Source: Streptomyces avidinii | Lineage (GTDB): Bacteria > Actinomycetota > Actinomycetes > Streptomycetales > Streptomycetaceae | Length of the DNA: 64,000 nucleotides | Reading direction: 5' to 3' | Assembly: GCF_014650695.1 (NCBI RefSeq) | Contig: NZ_BMVL01000016.1 | Coordinates: 1-64,000, forward strand | Part shown: positions 1-7,705 of the stretch, in pieces | Numbering within the stretch: the stretch's first letter is position 1 | Layout: every line of letters begins with the position of its first letter | Made by a program: the position numbers and the translations under genes | The notes under the pieces: generated by a model | What the model saw: the letters and a program-made list of their open reading frames with translations, nothing else | Databases searched by the model: none | What the model was told of the DNA's origin: nothing

Positions 1-251
1 GTCCGACTTCCTCGGCGCTTTCCAGGTTTTCGCTTTCGCGTTTCCCTTTCCGGCGGTTCCAACCTTACCAGACCATTTCCATGTCGATTCCGACTCGGAT
101 TTGAATTGGTGGCCGTTGGAGAGGCCTTTCCCTTTCGGGCGGATCAGACTTTATCAGGTCTCCCTGGGTCTTGATTCCCACCCGCCCGCGCGACTCGTCC
201 GGACACACGTGTGTGCCGGGGTGCCGTGCGAGGTGGAGACGTAAACGTACT
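1..251. other. AT-richer intergenic DNA with two imperfect 32-bp direct repeats
   Basis: This stretch downstream of the RNase J gene is visibly poorer in G+C than everything around it and holds no convincing coding region. Two copies of a motif that begins TTTCCCTTTC lie at 41-72 and 127-158; by eye they agree at 25 of 32 positions. One forward frame is open from the window edge to about 173, but it is short and its composition is unlike Streptomyces coding sequence. I cannot tell whether this is a regulatory region, a small RNA or the remnant of an inserted element. Confidence 0.45.
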
Positions 252-291
252 GGAGCGGGGCCCCCGGATGCAAATCCGGTTGCCCCGCTCC
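252..291. terminator. Hairpin downstream of rnj
   Basis: The inverted repeat GGAGCGGGGC / GCCCCGCTCC (252-261 and 282-291) encloses a second inner stem CCGGAT / ATCCGG. It begins about 22 nt beyond the RNase J stop codon, where a factor-independent terminator is expected. There is no long T tract, which is normal for Streptomyces terminators. Confidence 0.6.
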
Positions 292-313
292 CGTGCGGTC
301 GCTACGGCGAGGA

Positions 314-1999
314 TCAGACCTCGACGACGACCGGGAGGATCATCGGGCGGCGGCGGTAGCCGTCCGAGACCCACTTGCCCATCGTGCGGCGGATGAGCTG
401 CTGGATCTGGTGCGGCTCGGCGACGCCGTCGGCCGCGGCGCGGGCGATGGATTCCTCGATCTTCGGGATGACCGAGGAGAAGGCCGAGTCGTCGATGCCG
501 GAGCCGCGGGCCTGGATGTTCGGGCCGCTGACGATCTTGCCCGTGCTGCTGTCCACGACGACGTAGACCGAGATGATGCCCTCGTCACCGAGGATCTTGC
601 GGTCCTTGAGGTGAACCTCCGTGACGTCGCCGACCGACAGGCCGTCCACGTACACGTAGCCGGCCTGCACCTTGCCGGAGATGCGGGCCTTGCCGTCGAT
701 CAGGTCGACGACCACGCCGTCCTCGGCGATGACGATGCGGTCCTTCGGAACGCCCGTCATGGCGCCGAGCTCGGCGTTGGCGCGCAGGTGACGCCATTCG
801 CCGTGGACCGGCATCAGGTTCCGCGGCTTGCAGATGTTGTAGAAGTACAGCAGCTCGCCGGCCGAGGCGTGACCCGAGACGTGCACCTTGGCGTTGCCCT
901 TGTGCACGACGTTGGCGCCCCAGCGGGTCAGGCCGTTGATCACGCGGTAGACCGCGTTCTCGTTGCCCGGGATCAGGGACGACGCCAGGATCACGGTGTC
1001 GCCGGGGACGATCCGGATCTGGTGGTCGCGGTTGGCCATGCGGGACAGGGCCGCCATCGGCTCGCCCTGGGAGCCCGTGCAGACCAGCACGACCTCGTCG
1101 TCCGGCAGGTCGTCGAGGGTCTTGACGTCGACGACGAGTCCGGCCGGGACCTTCAGGTAGCCCAGGTCACGGGCGATGCCCATGTTGCGGACCATCGAGC
1201 GGCCGACGAAGGCAACCCTGCGGTCGAACTCGTGGGCGGCGTCGAGGATCTGCTGGATGCGGTGCACGTGGCTGGCGAAGGACGCCACGATGATCCGCTT
1301 CTGGGCGCTCGCGAAGACACCGCGGATGGCGTTGGAAATGTCGCGCTCGGGCGGGACGAAGCCCGGGACCTCGGCGTTCGTGGAGTCGGAGAGAAGGAGG
1401 TCGATGCCCTCTTCACTCAGACGCGCGAAGGCGTGCAGGTCGGTGAGGCGATTGTCCAGCGGGAGCTGGTCCATCTTGAAGTCGCCGGTGGCCACGACCA
1501 TGCCGGCGCCGGTACGGATGGCCACGGCCAGGGCGTCCGGGATGGAGTGGTTGACGGCGATGAACTCGCAGTCGAACGGGCCGAGGCTCTCGCGCTCGCC
1601 CTCCTTCACCTCGAGGGTGTAGGGGCGGATGCGGTGCTCCTGGAGCTTCGCCTCGATGAGGGCCAGCGTCAGCTTGGAGCCGATCAGCGGGATGTCCGCC
1701 TTCTCCCGGAGGAGGTAGGGGACGGCGCCGATGTGGTCCTCGTGGCCGTGCGTGAGCACGATGCCGTCGATGTCGTCGAGGCGGTCCCGGATGGACGAGA
1801 AGTCCGGCAGGATCAGGTCGATGCCCGGCTGCTCCTCCTCGGGGAAGAGGACGCCGCAGTCGACGATCAGCAGACGGCCGTCGTACTCGAAGACGGTCAT
1901 GTTGCGGCCGATCTCGCCGAGACCACCCAGTGGGGTGACTCTGAGGCCGCCCTTGGGCAGCTTCGGCGGCGGACCGAGTTCCGGATGCGGATGGCTCAA
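314..1999 (-). CDS. rnj: Ribonuclease J (beta-CASP metallo-beta-lactamase RNase)
   Basis: RNase J is a 5'-3' exonuclease and endonuclease that acts in mRNA decay and rRNA maturation. The protein carries the metallo-beta-lactamase signature HGHEDH at residues 84-89 (two-metal site), followed by the beta-CASP region and a C-terminal domain. I start it at a TTG (1997-1999), because GGTGAGGAG sits six bases upstream and the protein then begins L(M)SHPHPEL, as in other streptomycetes, giving 561 aa. A longer ATG start at 2041 adds 14 residues without a good ribosome binding site. The gene follows dapA on the same strand after 124 bp of AT-richer DNA. The family assignment is firm; the start is an inference. 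Confidence 0.96.
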   Translation of the reverse strand: MSHPHPELGPPPKLPKGGLRVTPLGGLGEIGRNMTVFEYDGRLLIVDCGVLFPEEEQPGIDLILPDFSSIRDRLDDIDGIVLTHGHEDHIGAVPYLLREKADIPLIGSKLTLALIEAKLQEHRIRPYTLEVKEGERESLGPFDCEFIAVNHSIPDALAVAIRTGAGMVVATGDFKMDQLPLDNRLTDLHAFARLSEEGIDLLLSDSTNAEVPGFVPPERDISNAIRGVFASAQKRIIVASFASHVHRIQQILDAAHEFDRRVAFVGRSMVRNMGIARDLGYLKVPAGLVVDVKTLDDLPDDEVVLVCTGSQGEPMAALSRMANRDHQIRIVPGDTVILASSLIPGNENAVYRVINGLTRWGANVVHKGNAKVHVSGHASAGELLYFYNICKPRNLMPVHGEWRHLRANAELGAMTGVPKDRIVIAEDGVVVDLIDGKARISGKVQAGYVYVDGLSVGDVTEVHLKDRKILGDEGIISVYVVVDSSTGKIVSGPNIQARGSGIDDSAFSSVIPKIEESIARAAADGVAEPHQIQQLIRRTMGKWVSDGYRRRPMILPVVVEV

Positions 2000-2019
2000 A
2001 AGTGTCTCCTCACCACGCA

Positions 2020-2047
2020 CGCCACGTACCCCGGAAGGCACGTGGCG
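2020..2047. terminator. Hairpin in the dapA-rnj gap
   Basis: CGCCACGT (2020-2027) pairs with ACGTGGCG (2040-2047). On the minus strand it lies between the dapA stop and the rnj start, about 20 nt before the rnj ribosome binding site, so it is either a terminator for dapA or a structure in the rnj leader. The bases 2048-2115 next to it are unusually AT-rich for this genome. Confidence 0.4.
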
Positions 2048-2123
2048 CGCATGTCATTCGTGCACTTGCTGTTGGCTGTTCTGTATTCGTTTGTTCGTTC
2101 TTATTGAGTTGTGAAGTCTGTTG

Positions 2124-3023
2124 TCAGAGCTGTACCCCGCCGGCGGCAAGGTCGATCTTGAGCTGGGCGGTCTCTTCGGCGGACAGCTCGACCAGCGGGA
2201 GCCGCAGCGGGCCCGCGGGCAGGCCCTGCAGGTTCAGCGCGCCCTTGGTGGTCATCACACCCTGGGTACGGAACATACCGGTGAAGACCGGGAGCAGCTT
2301 CTGGTGGATCTCGGTCGCCTTCTGGACGTCGCCGCCCAGGTGGGCTTCCAGCATGGTGCGCAGTTCGGGGGTGACCACGTGGCCGACCACCGAGACGAAG
2401 CCGACCGCGCCGACCGACAGGAGCGGCAGGTTCAGCATGTCGTCGCCCGAATACCAGGCCAGGCCGCTCTGCGCGATGGCCCAGCTGGCGCGACCGAGGT
2501 CGCCCTTGGCGTCCTTGTTGGCAACGATACGGGGGTGCTCGGCCAGCCGGACCAGGGTTTCGGTGTCGATCGGGACACCACTGCGGCCGGGGATGTCGTA
2601 GAGCATGACCGGCAGCCCGGTGGCGTCGGCGATCGCCGTGAAGTGCCGGAAGAGGCCTTCCTGCGACGGCTTGCTGTAGTACGGGGTGACGGCGAGCAGG
2701 CCGTGGGCGCCGGTGCGCTCGGCCTGGCGGGCCAGCTCGAGGGTGTGTCGGGTGTCGTTGGTGCCGATACCGGCGACCACGTGGGCGCGGTCTCCGACCG
2801 CTTCGAGCACGGCTCGTACGAGGTCGTTTTTCTCCGCGTCGGTGGTGGTCGGCGACTCACCGGTGGTGCCGTTGATGATCAGGCCGTCGTTGCCTGCGTC
2901 CACCAGGTGGACGGCGAGCTGCTGCGCGCCGTCGAGGTCGAGTGCGCCATCCGCCGTGAACGGCGTGATCATGGCGGTGAGGACCCGCCCGAAGGGGGTC
3001 TGCGGAGTCGAGATCGGAGCCAT
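2124..3023 (-). CDS. dapA: 4-hydroxy-tetrahydrodipicolinate synthase
   Basis: DapA condenses pyruvate with aspartate semialdehyde, the first step committed to diaminopimelate and lysine, which also supply the peptidoglycan crosslink. The class I aldolase TIM barrel is complete: TTGE at 53-56, the tyrosine of LYDIPGR at 142, and the Schiff-base lysine at 170 in VANKDAKGD. With the start at 3023 the protein is 299 aa, the usual length in Streptomyces. An in-frame ATG at 3047 has the better ribosome binding site (GAGGGG, 11 nt upstream) and would add eight residues. A promoter and a leader hairpin lie directly upstream. Together with dapB at 5547 it marks a small cluster for lysine biosynthesis. 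Confidence 0.95.
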   Translation of the reverse strand: MAPISTPQTPFGRVLTAMITPFTADGALDLDGAQQLAVHLVDAGNDGLIINGTTGESPTTTDAEKNDLVRAVLEAVGDRAHVVAGIGTNDTRHTLELARQAERTGAHGLLAVTPYYSKPSQEGLFRHFTAIADATGLPVMLYDIPGRSGVPIDTETLVRLAEHPRIVANKDAKGDLGRASWAIAQSGLAWYSGDDMLNLPLLSVGAVGFVSVVGHVVTPELRTMLEAHLGGDVQKATEIHQKLLPVFTGMFRTQGVMTTKGALNLQGLPAGPLRLPLVELSAEETAQLKIDLAAGGVQL

Positions 3024-3092
3024 GGGTAACACGCTACTCGCTGCCATGCTCGCGGTGTCCCCTCGGGGGACGTCAACGGGGTGTTGGACGCC

Positions 3093-3124
3093 GGCACTGC
3101 CTGCTCGGGGGTTCAAGCAGTGCC
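3093..3124 (-). promoter_or_regulatory. Stem-loop in the dapA leader
   Basis: GGCACTGC and GCAGTGCC form an 8-bp stem around a 16-nt loop in the presumed 5' leader of dapA, between the predicted promoter at 3139-3168 and the start codon. It might be an attenuator or simply a stabilising structure; I do not recognise a known riboswitch. Confidence 0.35.
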
Positions 3125-3138
3125 GGGTCCGTTTGATC

Positions 3139-3168
3139 AGCCTAGATGAACTTTACGAAACGTCGCAA
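3139..3168 (-). promoter_or_regulatory. Predicted dapA promoter
   Basis: Read on the minus strand, TTGCGA (-35, 3163-3168) is separated by 18 nt from TAGGCT (-10, 3139-3144). This fits the housekeeping (HrdB) promoter pattern of Streptomyces and would start transcription about 110 nt before dapA. Confidence 0.5.
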
Positions 3169-3223
3169 TACGGACACTTAGGACTTAACGCCGGACATCT
3201 GTGCGCCGCGGGTGTACCGGCCC

Positions 3224-3964
3224 TTACGGGGCGACGCGACCGTTGCCGTTGTAGGCCGCGTACGTCAGCGGCATGAGCTTCGCCCAGTGCTGCTCCATCT
3301 TCTCGCCGACCATCTCGATCTCCCGCTGCGGGAAGGACGGCACGGCCGCGAGCTCGTGCTGCGTACGCAGACCGAGGAAGTGCATCAGCGAGCGCGCGTT
3401 GCAGGTGGCATACATCGAGGAGAAAAGACCGACCGGCAGGACCGAACGGGCAACCTCCCGGGCCACGCCCGCCGCGAGCATCTCCTGGTAGGCCTCGTAG
3501 GCTTGCACATAGGAGTCCTCCATGACGCGCGCGGTCAGCTCCTGCTGCGCCCGGGTGCCCTCGACGAAGACGTACTTGCCCGGGCGGCCCTCCTGGACCA
3601 GCTTGCGCTCGGCGTCCGGGACGTAGAAGACAGGTTCGAGCTCCCTGTAGCGGCCCGACTCCTCGTTGTACGACCAGCCCACGCGGTGCCGCATGAACTC
3701 GCGGAAGACGAAGATCGGGGCACTGATGAAGAAGGTCATCGAATTGTGCTCGAAGGGGCTGCCGTGGCGGTCGCGCATCAGATAGTTGATGAGGCCCTTG
3801 GAACGCTCCGGGTCCTTCTGCAGCTCCTCCAGCGACTGCTCGCCGGCCGTGGAGACACGGGCGGCCCACAGCACGTCGGAGTCGGCGGCGGAGTGCTTCA
3901 CCAGCTCCACCGTCACCTCGCTGCGGAAGCTGGGTTTCAGATCTGAAGCGGCGGTTTCGCTCAC
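3224..3964 (-). CDS. thyX: FAD-dependent thymidylate synthase ThyX
   Basis: ThyX methylates dUMP to dTMP using methylenetetrahydrofolate as the carbon source and reduced FAD as the hydride carrier. It is unrelated to ThyA. The family signature RHRxxSxN is present at residues 92-99 region (RHRVGWSYN), and further conserved arginines and histidines follow (REFMRHR; YRELEP). The GTG start at 3964 follows GGAAGGA with six bases between and gives 246 aa, the normal length; the longer open frame upstream is not likely to be coding. It stands alone between dapA and a divergently transcribed small membrane protein gene. Confidence 0.96.
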   Translation of the reverse strand: MSETAASDLKPSFRSEVTVELVKHSAADSDVLWAARVSTAGEQSLEELQKDPERSKGLINYLMRDRHGSPFEHNSMTFFISAPIFVFREFMRHRVGWSYNEESGRYRELEPVFYVPDAERKLVQEGRPGKYVFVEGTRAQQELTARVMEDSYVQAYEAYQEMLAAGVAREVARSVLPVGLFSSMYATCNARSLMHFLGLRTQHELAAVPSFPQREIEMVGEKMEQHWAKLMPLTYAAYNGNGRVAP

Positions 3965-4187
3965 CGGGGGTCCTTCCAAACGTGCGTCCTGGGGCGCGCC
4001 CACTCTACGGCGCCCCTCGTGCAGCCCTTGCCGACGCACGCGGCCCGCAGCCTCCGCGAGGGGTCGCGCACAGCTGACGCACAGCCATGAATTTTTCCTA
4101 ATGTCCGGAAATCCGGCACCGATTGGGGGGCTCGTACGTCCTACCAAGGAGAACCCGCACGCATCGACCCCCAGGAGATTCGCTCTG

Positions 4188-4427
4188 ATGTTCCTCCGGC
4201 GCGAACCCGTTCCGTTCGCTTTCGTCTCCGAGGCCGACCGTTTCCGAAGCAACGTCACTCCGCCGCCGCGCGAGCGCCTGGGCCGGACCCAGTTGGCCGC
4301 CCGTACTCTGGTCGGACTGACCGTGGTTGCGGGGCTCGCCGGCTCACTGCTCTTCGGTATGCCCGCGCTGCAGCCGACCAAGGTGCCAGAGAAGTCGCAG
4401 CAGTCGGAGGCATCCCAGGGGCGGTAG
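4188..4427 (+). CDS. Small single-pass membrane protein, function unknown
   Basis: This 79-residue protein has a polar N-terminus, one hydrophobic segment at about residues 39-58 (LVGLTVVAGLAGSLLFG) and a short polar tail. The ATG at 4188 is preceded by CAGGAGA at a good distance. I know it only as a conserved Streptomyces protein next to thyX. It is divergent from thyX and followed 48 bp later by another membrane protein gene, so the two may be cotranscribed. Longer in-frame extensions upstream of 4188 lack a ribosome binding site. Confidence 0.75.
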   Translation: MFLRREPVPFAFVSEADRFRSNVTPPPRERLGRTQLAARTLVGLTVVAGLAGSLLFGMPALQPTKVPEKSQQSEASQGR

Positions 4428-4475
4428 CCTCACGGGCACAGCCCAACCGAACGTGCATGTGAGTGAGGTCCAGCC

Positions 4476-5042
4476 GTGCCCCTGCCCTTCCTGACGGCCG
4501 ACGGCGTATCCGATGTGGATGACGACGGCGACGGCGACGAGATCCTGGCCCATGCCGACCAGGACCGCTGGCGTCGGCCCTACCGGCCCGGGCCCTGGCG
4601 CGTGGCGATCGGTGCGCTGCTGCTCCTGCTGTCCGCCTTCATGCTGCTGGCCACGATGATCGTCACCTTCGCGGGCGGCTGGGGCGGAGGGGTGGTCTGC
4701 CTGGCCGCCGCCCTCGCGGTCGTCGGCTCGGCCGTGCAGACCCTGCGCGTGGGCGTCTGGGTGAGCCCCGCGGGGCTGCGCCGGGTGGGCTTCTTCGTGA
4801 CCCGCACCCTCCCGTGGAGCGAGGTCGGTGAGCTCCGTACGGTGCAGCAGCCGGTGCGCTGGCTCGGACTGCCGAGGACCGTACAGGGCCAGGCGCTGAC
4901 GATGTCGGCGCAGGGCGAGGCGGAGCAGCCGGTGCTGCTGACCGACCACAACGCAGATTTCCTGTCGCGGACCGAGGCCTTCGACCGGGCCGTCGACACG
5001 GTCGGGGCCTGGGCCGACGAGTACCGGCCCGTGGCCGCCTGA
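4476..5042 (+). CDS. PH-domain membrane protein
   Basis: This 188-residue protein has two hydrophobic helices at about 45-65 and 70-92 and then a beta-rich C-terminal part (VWVSPAGLRRVGFF ... LPWSEV) of the kind found in bacterial PH-like domains (bPH family) on small actinobacterial membrane proteins. Such proteins are thought to bind partners at the membrane, but their role is not known. The N-terminus is acidic (DVDDDGDGDE). The GTG start at 4476 follows GTGAGG. It converges with the gene at 5078 across a shared hairpin terminator. Confidence 0.75.
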   Translation: MPLPFLTADGVSDVDDDGDGDEILAHADQDRWRRPYRPGPWRVAIGALLLLLSAFMLLATMIVTFAGGWGGGVVCLAAALAVVGSAVQTLRVGVWVSPAGLRRVGFFVTRTLPWSEVGELRTVQQPVRWLGLPRTVQGQALTMSAQGEAEQPVLLTDHNADFLSRTEAFDRAVDTVGAWADEYRPVAA

Positions 5043-5062
5043 GCGGCCTGAACCGCCCGCGG

Positions 5063-5095
5063 AAGCCCGTACAGGGATCAGACCTGTACGGGCTT
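5063..5095. terminator. Bidirectional terminator between convergent genes
   Basis: AAGCCCGTACAGG (5063-5075) and CCTGTACGGGCTT (5083-5095) form a perfect 13-bp stem with a 7-nt loop. The right arm is also the last codons of the minus-strand gene at 5078, so coding sequence and terminator overlap. Confidence 0.8.
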
Positions 5096-5530
5096 CTTGT
5101 CGTGCAGCGCGATCGCCCGCTGCATCGCCTTGCGCGCCCGGGGGGTGTCCCGGGCGTCGTGGTAGGCGACGGCGAGCCGGAACCAGCTGCGCCAGTCCCC
5201 CGGCGCGTCCTCGGTCTCGGCCCTGCGGCGCGCGAAGACCTCGTCGGCGGAGTCCCGCAGGATCCGCCCGTACGTGTCCCGCTCCAGCTCGTCGACGGGC
5301 AGTCCGCCCTCGGCCTCCAGCTCGGTCGCGAGGTGGTTGGCCCGCGTGACGAACCGGGTGTTCTGCCAGAGGAACCAGACACCGATGACCGGCAGGATCA
5401 GCACGGCCACCCCGAAGGTGACCGTGAGCAGGGTTCCGTGCTGGATCAGCATCAGGCCCCGGCTGCCGGCCAGGACGAAGTAGACCACCAGGACGGCGGC
5501 CGTGAGGAAGTACGTGATCTTCGCGCGCAT
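5078..5530 (-). CDS. Membrane protein with a C-terminal TPR-like helix pair
   Basis: This 150-residue protein has two transmembrane helices at about 5-28 and 32-55, then a charged helical region that ends in a tetratricopeptide-like repeat (WRSWFRLAVAYHDARD, ARKAMQRAIALHDK). It is a conserved streptomycete protein upstream of dapB on the same strand, 16 bp downstream of the dapB stop, so it is probably translated from the dapB message. No enzymatic motif is visible and its function is unknown to me. Confidence 0.75.
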   Translation of the reverse strand: MRAKITYFLTAAVLVVYFVLAGSRGLMLIQHGTLLTVTFGVAVLILPVIGVWFLWQNTRFVTRANHLATELEAEGGLPVDELERDTYGRILRDSADEVFARRRAETEDAPGDWRSWFRLAVAYHDARDTPRARKAMQRAIALHDKKPVQV

Positions 5531-5546
5531 CGTGAAATCAGTCCGG

Positions 5547-6299
5547 TCAGCCCAGGTCGAGGAAGTGTTCCAGGCCGAAGGTGAGGCCCGGGGTCTGCGT
5601 CACTCGGCGCGTGCCGAGCAGGATGCCCGGCATGAAGCTGCTGTGGTGCAGGGAATCATGACGGATGGTCAGAGTCTCGCCCTCGCCGCCGAGGAGCACC
5701 TCCTGGTGGGCCAGCAGGCCGCGCAGGCGGACGGCGTGCACCGGGACGCCGTCGACATCGGCGCCGCGCGCCCCGTCGAGGGCGGTGGCGGTGGCGTCGG
5801 GCTGGGCGCCGAGGCCGGCCTCGGCGCGGGCGGCCGCGATGAGCTGCGCCGTTCGGGTCGCCGTACCGGAGGGGGCGTCGACCTTGTTCGGGTGGTGCAG
5901 CTCGATGACCTCGACGGACTCGAAGTAGCGGGCGGCCTGGGCGGCGAACTTCATGGTGAGGACGGCGCCGATGGAGAAGTTCGGGGCGATGAGCACACCG
6001 GTCTCCGGCGAGCCGGCGAGCCAGGTGTTCAGCTGGGCGAGGCGGTCCTCGGTCCAGCCGGTGGTACCGACCACACCGTGGATGCCGTGGCGGATGAGGA
6101 AGTCCAGGTTCCCCATGACCGATGCCGGGGTGGTCAGCTCGACCGCGACCTGGGCTCCGGCGTCGGCCAGCGTCTCCAGCTTGTCGCCGCGGCCGAGCGC
6201 CGCGACCAGTTCCATGTCCTCGGCGGCCTCGATGGCCTTGACCGCCTCGGCGCCGATCCGGCCCTTGGCTCCGAGGACCGCCACGCGCAGCTTGCTCAT
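5547..6299 (-). CDS. dapB: 4-hydroxy-tetrahydrodipicolinate reductase
   Basis: DapB reduces the DapA product with NAD(P)H in the diaminopimelate/lysine pathway. The N-terminal dinucleotide-binding motif is GAKGRIG (residues 10-16), and the substrate-binding region ELHHPNKVDAPSGTA at about 155-169 contains the conserved histidines and lysine. At 250 aa it has the family length. The ATG at 6299 is preceded by GGAAG. It lies 26 bp downstream of the M16 peptidase gene on the same strand and is likely in one transcript with it. Confidence 0.96.
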   Translation of the reverse strand: MSKLRVAVLGAKGRIGAEAVKAIEAAEDMELVAALGRGDKLETLADAGAQVAVELTTPASVMGNLDFLIRHGIHGVVGTTGWTEDRLAQLNTWLAGSPETGVLIAPNFSIGAVLTMKFAAQAARYFESVEVIELHHPNKVDAPSGTATRTAQLIAAARAEAGLGAQPDATATALDGARGADVDGVPVHAVRLRGLLAHQEVLLGGEGETLTIRHDSLHHSSFMPGILLGTRRVTQTPGLTFGLEHFLDLG

Positions 6300-6325
6300 G
6301 TTGCTTCCTTACTTGCCGTACGGAA

Positions 6326-7705
6326 CTAGGCGACCGCTTCGTCGAGACGGGCGGCCTGCTTCTCCTTCAGCGGGCCGATCACCGCGAGCGAGGGCCGCTG
6401 GGCCAGTACATCCTGTGCGACCGATCGGACGTCGTCCGGGGTGACGGCGGCGATCCGGGCCAGCATGTCGTCGACCGACATCTGGTCGCCCCAGCACAGC
6501 TCGCTCTTGCCGATGCGGTTCATGATCGCGCCGGTGTCCTCCAGGCCGAGGACGGTGGATCCGGAGAGCTGGCCGATGGCCCGCTTGATCTCGTCGTCGG
6601 CCAGTCCTTCGGCCGCGACCTTGTCGAGCTCGTCGCGGCAGATCCGCAGCACGTCGTGCACCTGATTGGGCCGGCAGCCCGCGTACACGCCGAAGAGGCC
6701 GGTGTCGGCGAAGCCCGAGGTGTACGAGTACACGCTGTAGGCGAGGCCGCGCTTCTCCCGGACCTCCTGGAAGAGGCGGGAGGACATGCCGCCGCCGAGG
6801 GCGGTGTTCAGTACGCCCAGCGCCCAGCGGCGCTCGTCGGTACGGGCGAGACCCGGCATGCCGAGGACCACGTGGGCCTGCTCGGTCTTGCGGCCCACCA
6901 GGTCGACGCGGCCGGCGGTGCGGATGCGCTTGGTGCCGGTGCGCGGGCCGATCGGTTCGGCGTCGGTGCGGGTCAGCGCGCCGGCCTTCTCGAAGGCGGC
7001 GCGGACCTGGCGGACGACCTTGTTGTGGTCGACGTTGCCGGCGGCGGCCACGACCAGGTGCGTCGGGTCGTAGTGCTTCTTGTAGAAGCGGCGGATCCGG
7101 TCGGCGCCGAGGGCGTTGATCGTGTCGACGGTGCCGAGGACCGGGCGCCCGAGGGGGGTGTCCCCGTACATGGTCTGCGCGAACAGGTCGTGCACCACGT
7201 CGCCCGGGTCGTCCTCGGTCATCGCGATCTCTTCGAGGATGACTCCGCGCTCGGCGACGACGTCCTCCTCGCGGATCAGCGAGCCGGTGAGCATGTCGCA
7301 GACCACGTCGATGGCCAGCGGCAGGTCGGTGTCGAGCACCCGGGCGTAGTAGCAGGTGTACTCCTTCGCCGTGAAGGCGTTCATCTCGCCGCCGACCGCG
7401 TCGATCGCGGAGGAGATGTCGAGGGCGCTGCGCTGGTGCGTGCCCTTGAAGAGGAGGTGCTCCAGGTAGTGCGTGGCGCCGTTCAGCGTGGGCGTCTCGT
7501 CACGGGAGCCGACGTGCGCCCAGATGCCGAACGTGGCGGAGCGGACGGAGGGCAGCGTCTCGGTGACGACGCGCAGTCCGCCGGGCAGGACGGTGCGCCG
7601 GACGGTGCCGATGCCGTTCTGGCCCTTGAGGAGGGTTTGGGTACGGGCGACGGCCCGCCCCTCCGAAGAGGGGCGGGCCGTCACACGGGAACTACGCGAC
7701 ATCAC
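6326..7705 (-). CDS. M16-family zinc metallopeptidase
   Basis: This 459-residue protein is a pitrilysin/processing-peptidase-like protease with the inverted zinc motif HxxEH at residues 79-83 (HYLEH) and the downstream glutamate in VAERGVILEEIAM. A second, inactive-type M16 domain fills the C-terminal half. The start (GTG ATG at 7703-7705) overlaps the pnp stop codon, which suggests coupled translation. The first 20 codons run through a perfect 15-bp hairpin with a UUCG loop (7649-7682), an odd place for such a structure. In Streptomyces this gene regularly follows pnp. The substrate is unknown. Confidence 0.92.
   Translation of the reverse strand: MMSRSSRVTARPSSEGRAVARTQTLLKGQNGIGTVRRTVLPGGLRVVTETLPSVRSATFGIWAHVGSRDETPTLNGATHYLEHLLFKGTHQRSALDISSAIDAVGGEMNAFTAKEYTCYYARVLDTDLPLAIDVVCDMLTGSLIREEDVVAERGVILEEIAMTEDDPGDVVHDLFAQTMYGDTPLGRPVLGTVDTINALGADRIRRFYKKHYDPTHLVVAAAGNVDHNKVVRQVRAAFEKAGALTRTDAEPIGPRTGTKRIRTAGRVDLVGRKTEQAHVVLGMPGLARTDERRWALGVLNTALGGGMSSRLFQEVREKRGLAYSVYSYTSGFADTGLFGVYAGCRPNQVHDVLRICRDELDKVAAEGLADDEIKRAIGQLSGSTVLGLEDTGAIMNRIGKSELCWGDQMSVDDMLARIAAVTPDDVRSVAQDVLAQRPSLAVIGPLKEKQAARLDEAVA
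7649..7682 (-). promoter_or_regulatory. Perfect UUCG hairpin just after pnp, inside the M16 reading frame
   Basis: On the minus strand a 15-bp perfect stem (arms 7668-7682 and 7649-7663) closes a C(TTCG)G tetraloop, one of the most stable RNA hairpins. It begins about 20 nt beyond the pnp stop codon. It looks like a pnp terminator or a 3' stabiliser, but it also lies within codons 8-19 of the M16 peptidase gene. Confidence 0.75.

Noticed and set aside
252..291. tRNA-like 3' half (acceptor stem and T-arm look-alike)
   Set aside because: The outer stem and CCGGATGCAAATCCGG inner stem recall a tRNA end, but the T-loop pairing does not fit and no D-arm or anticodon arm is present; a terminator hairpin explains it.
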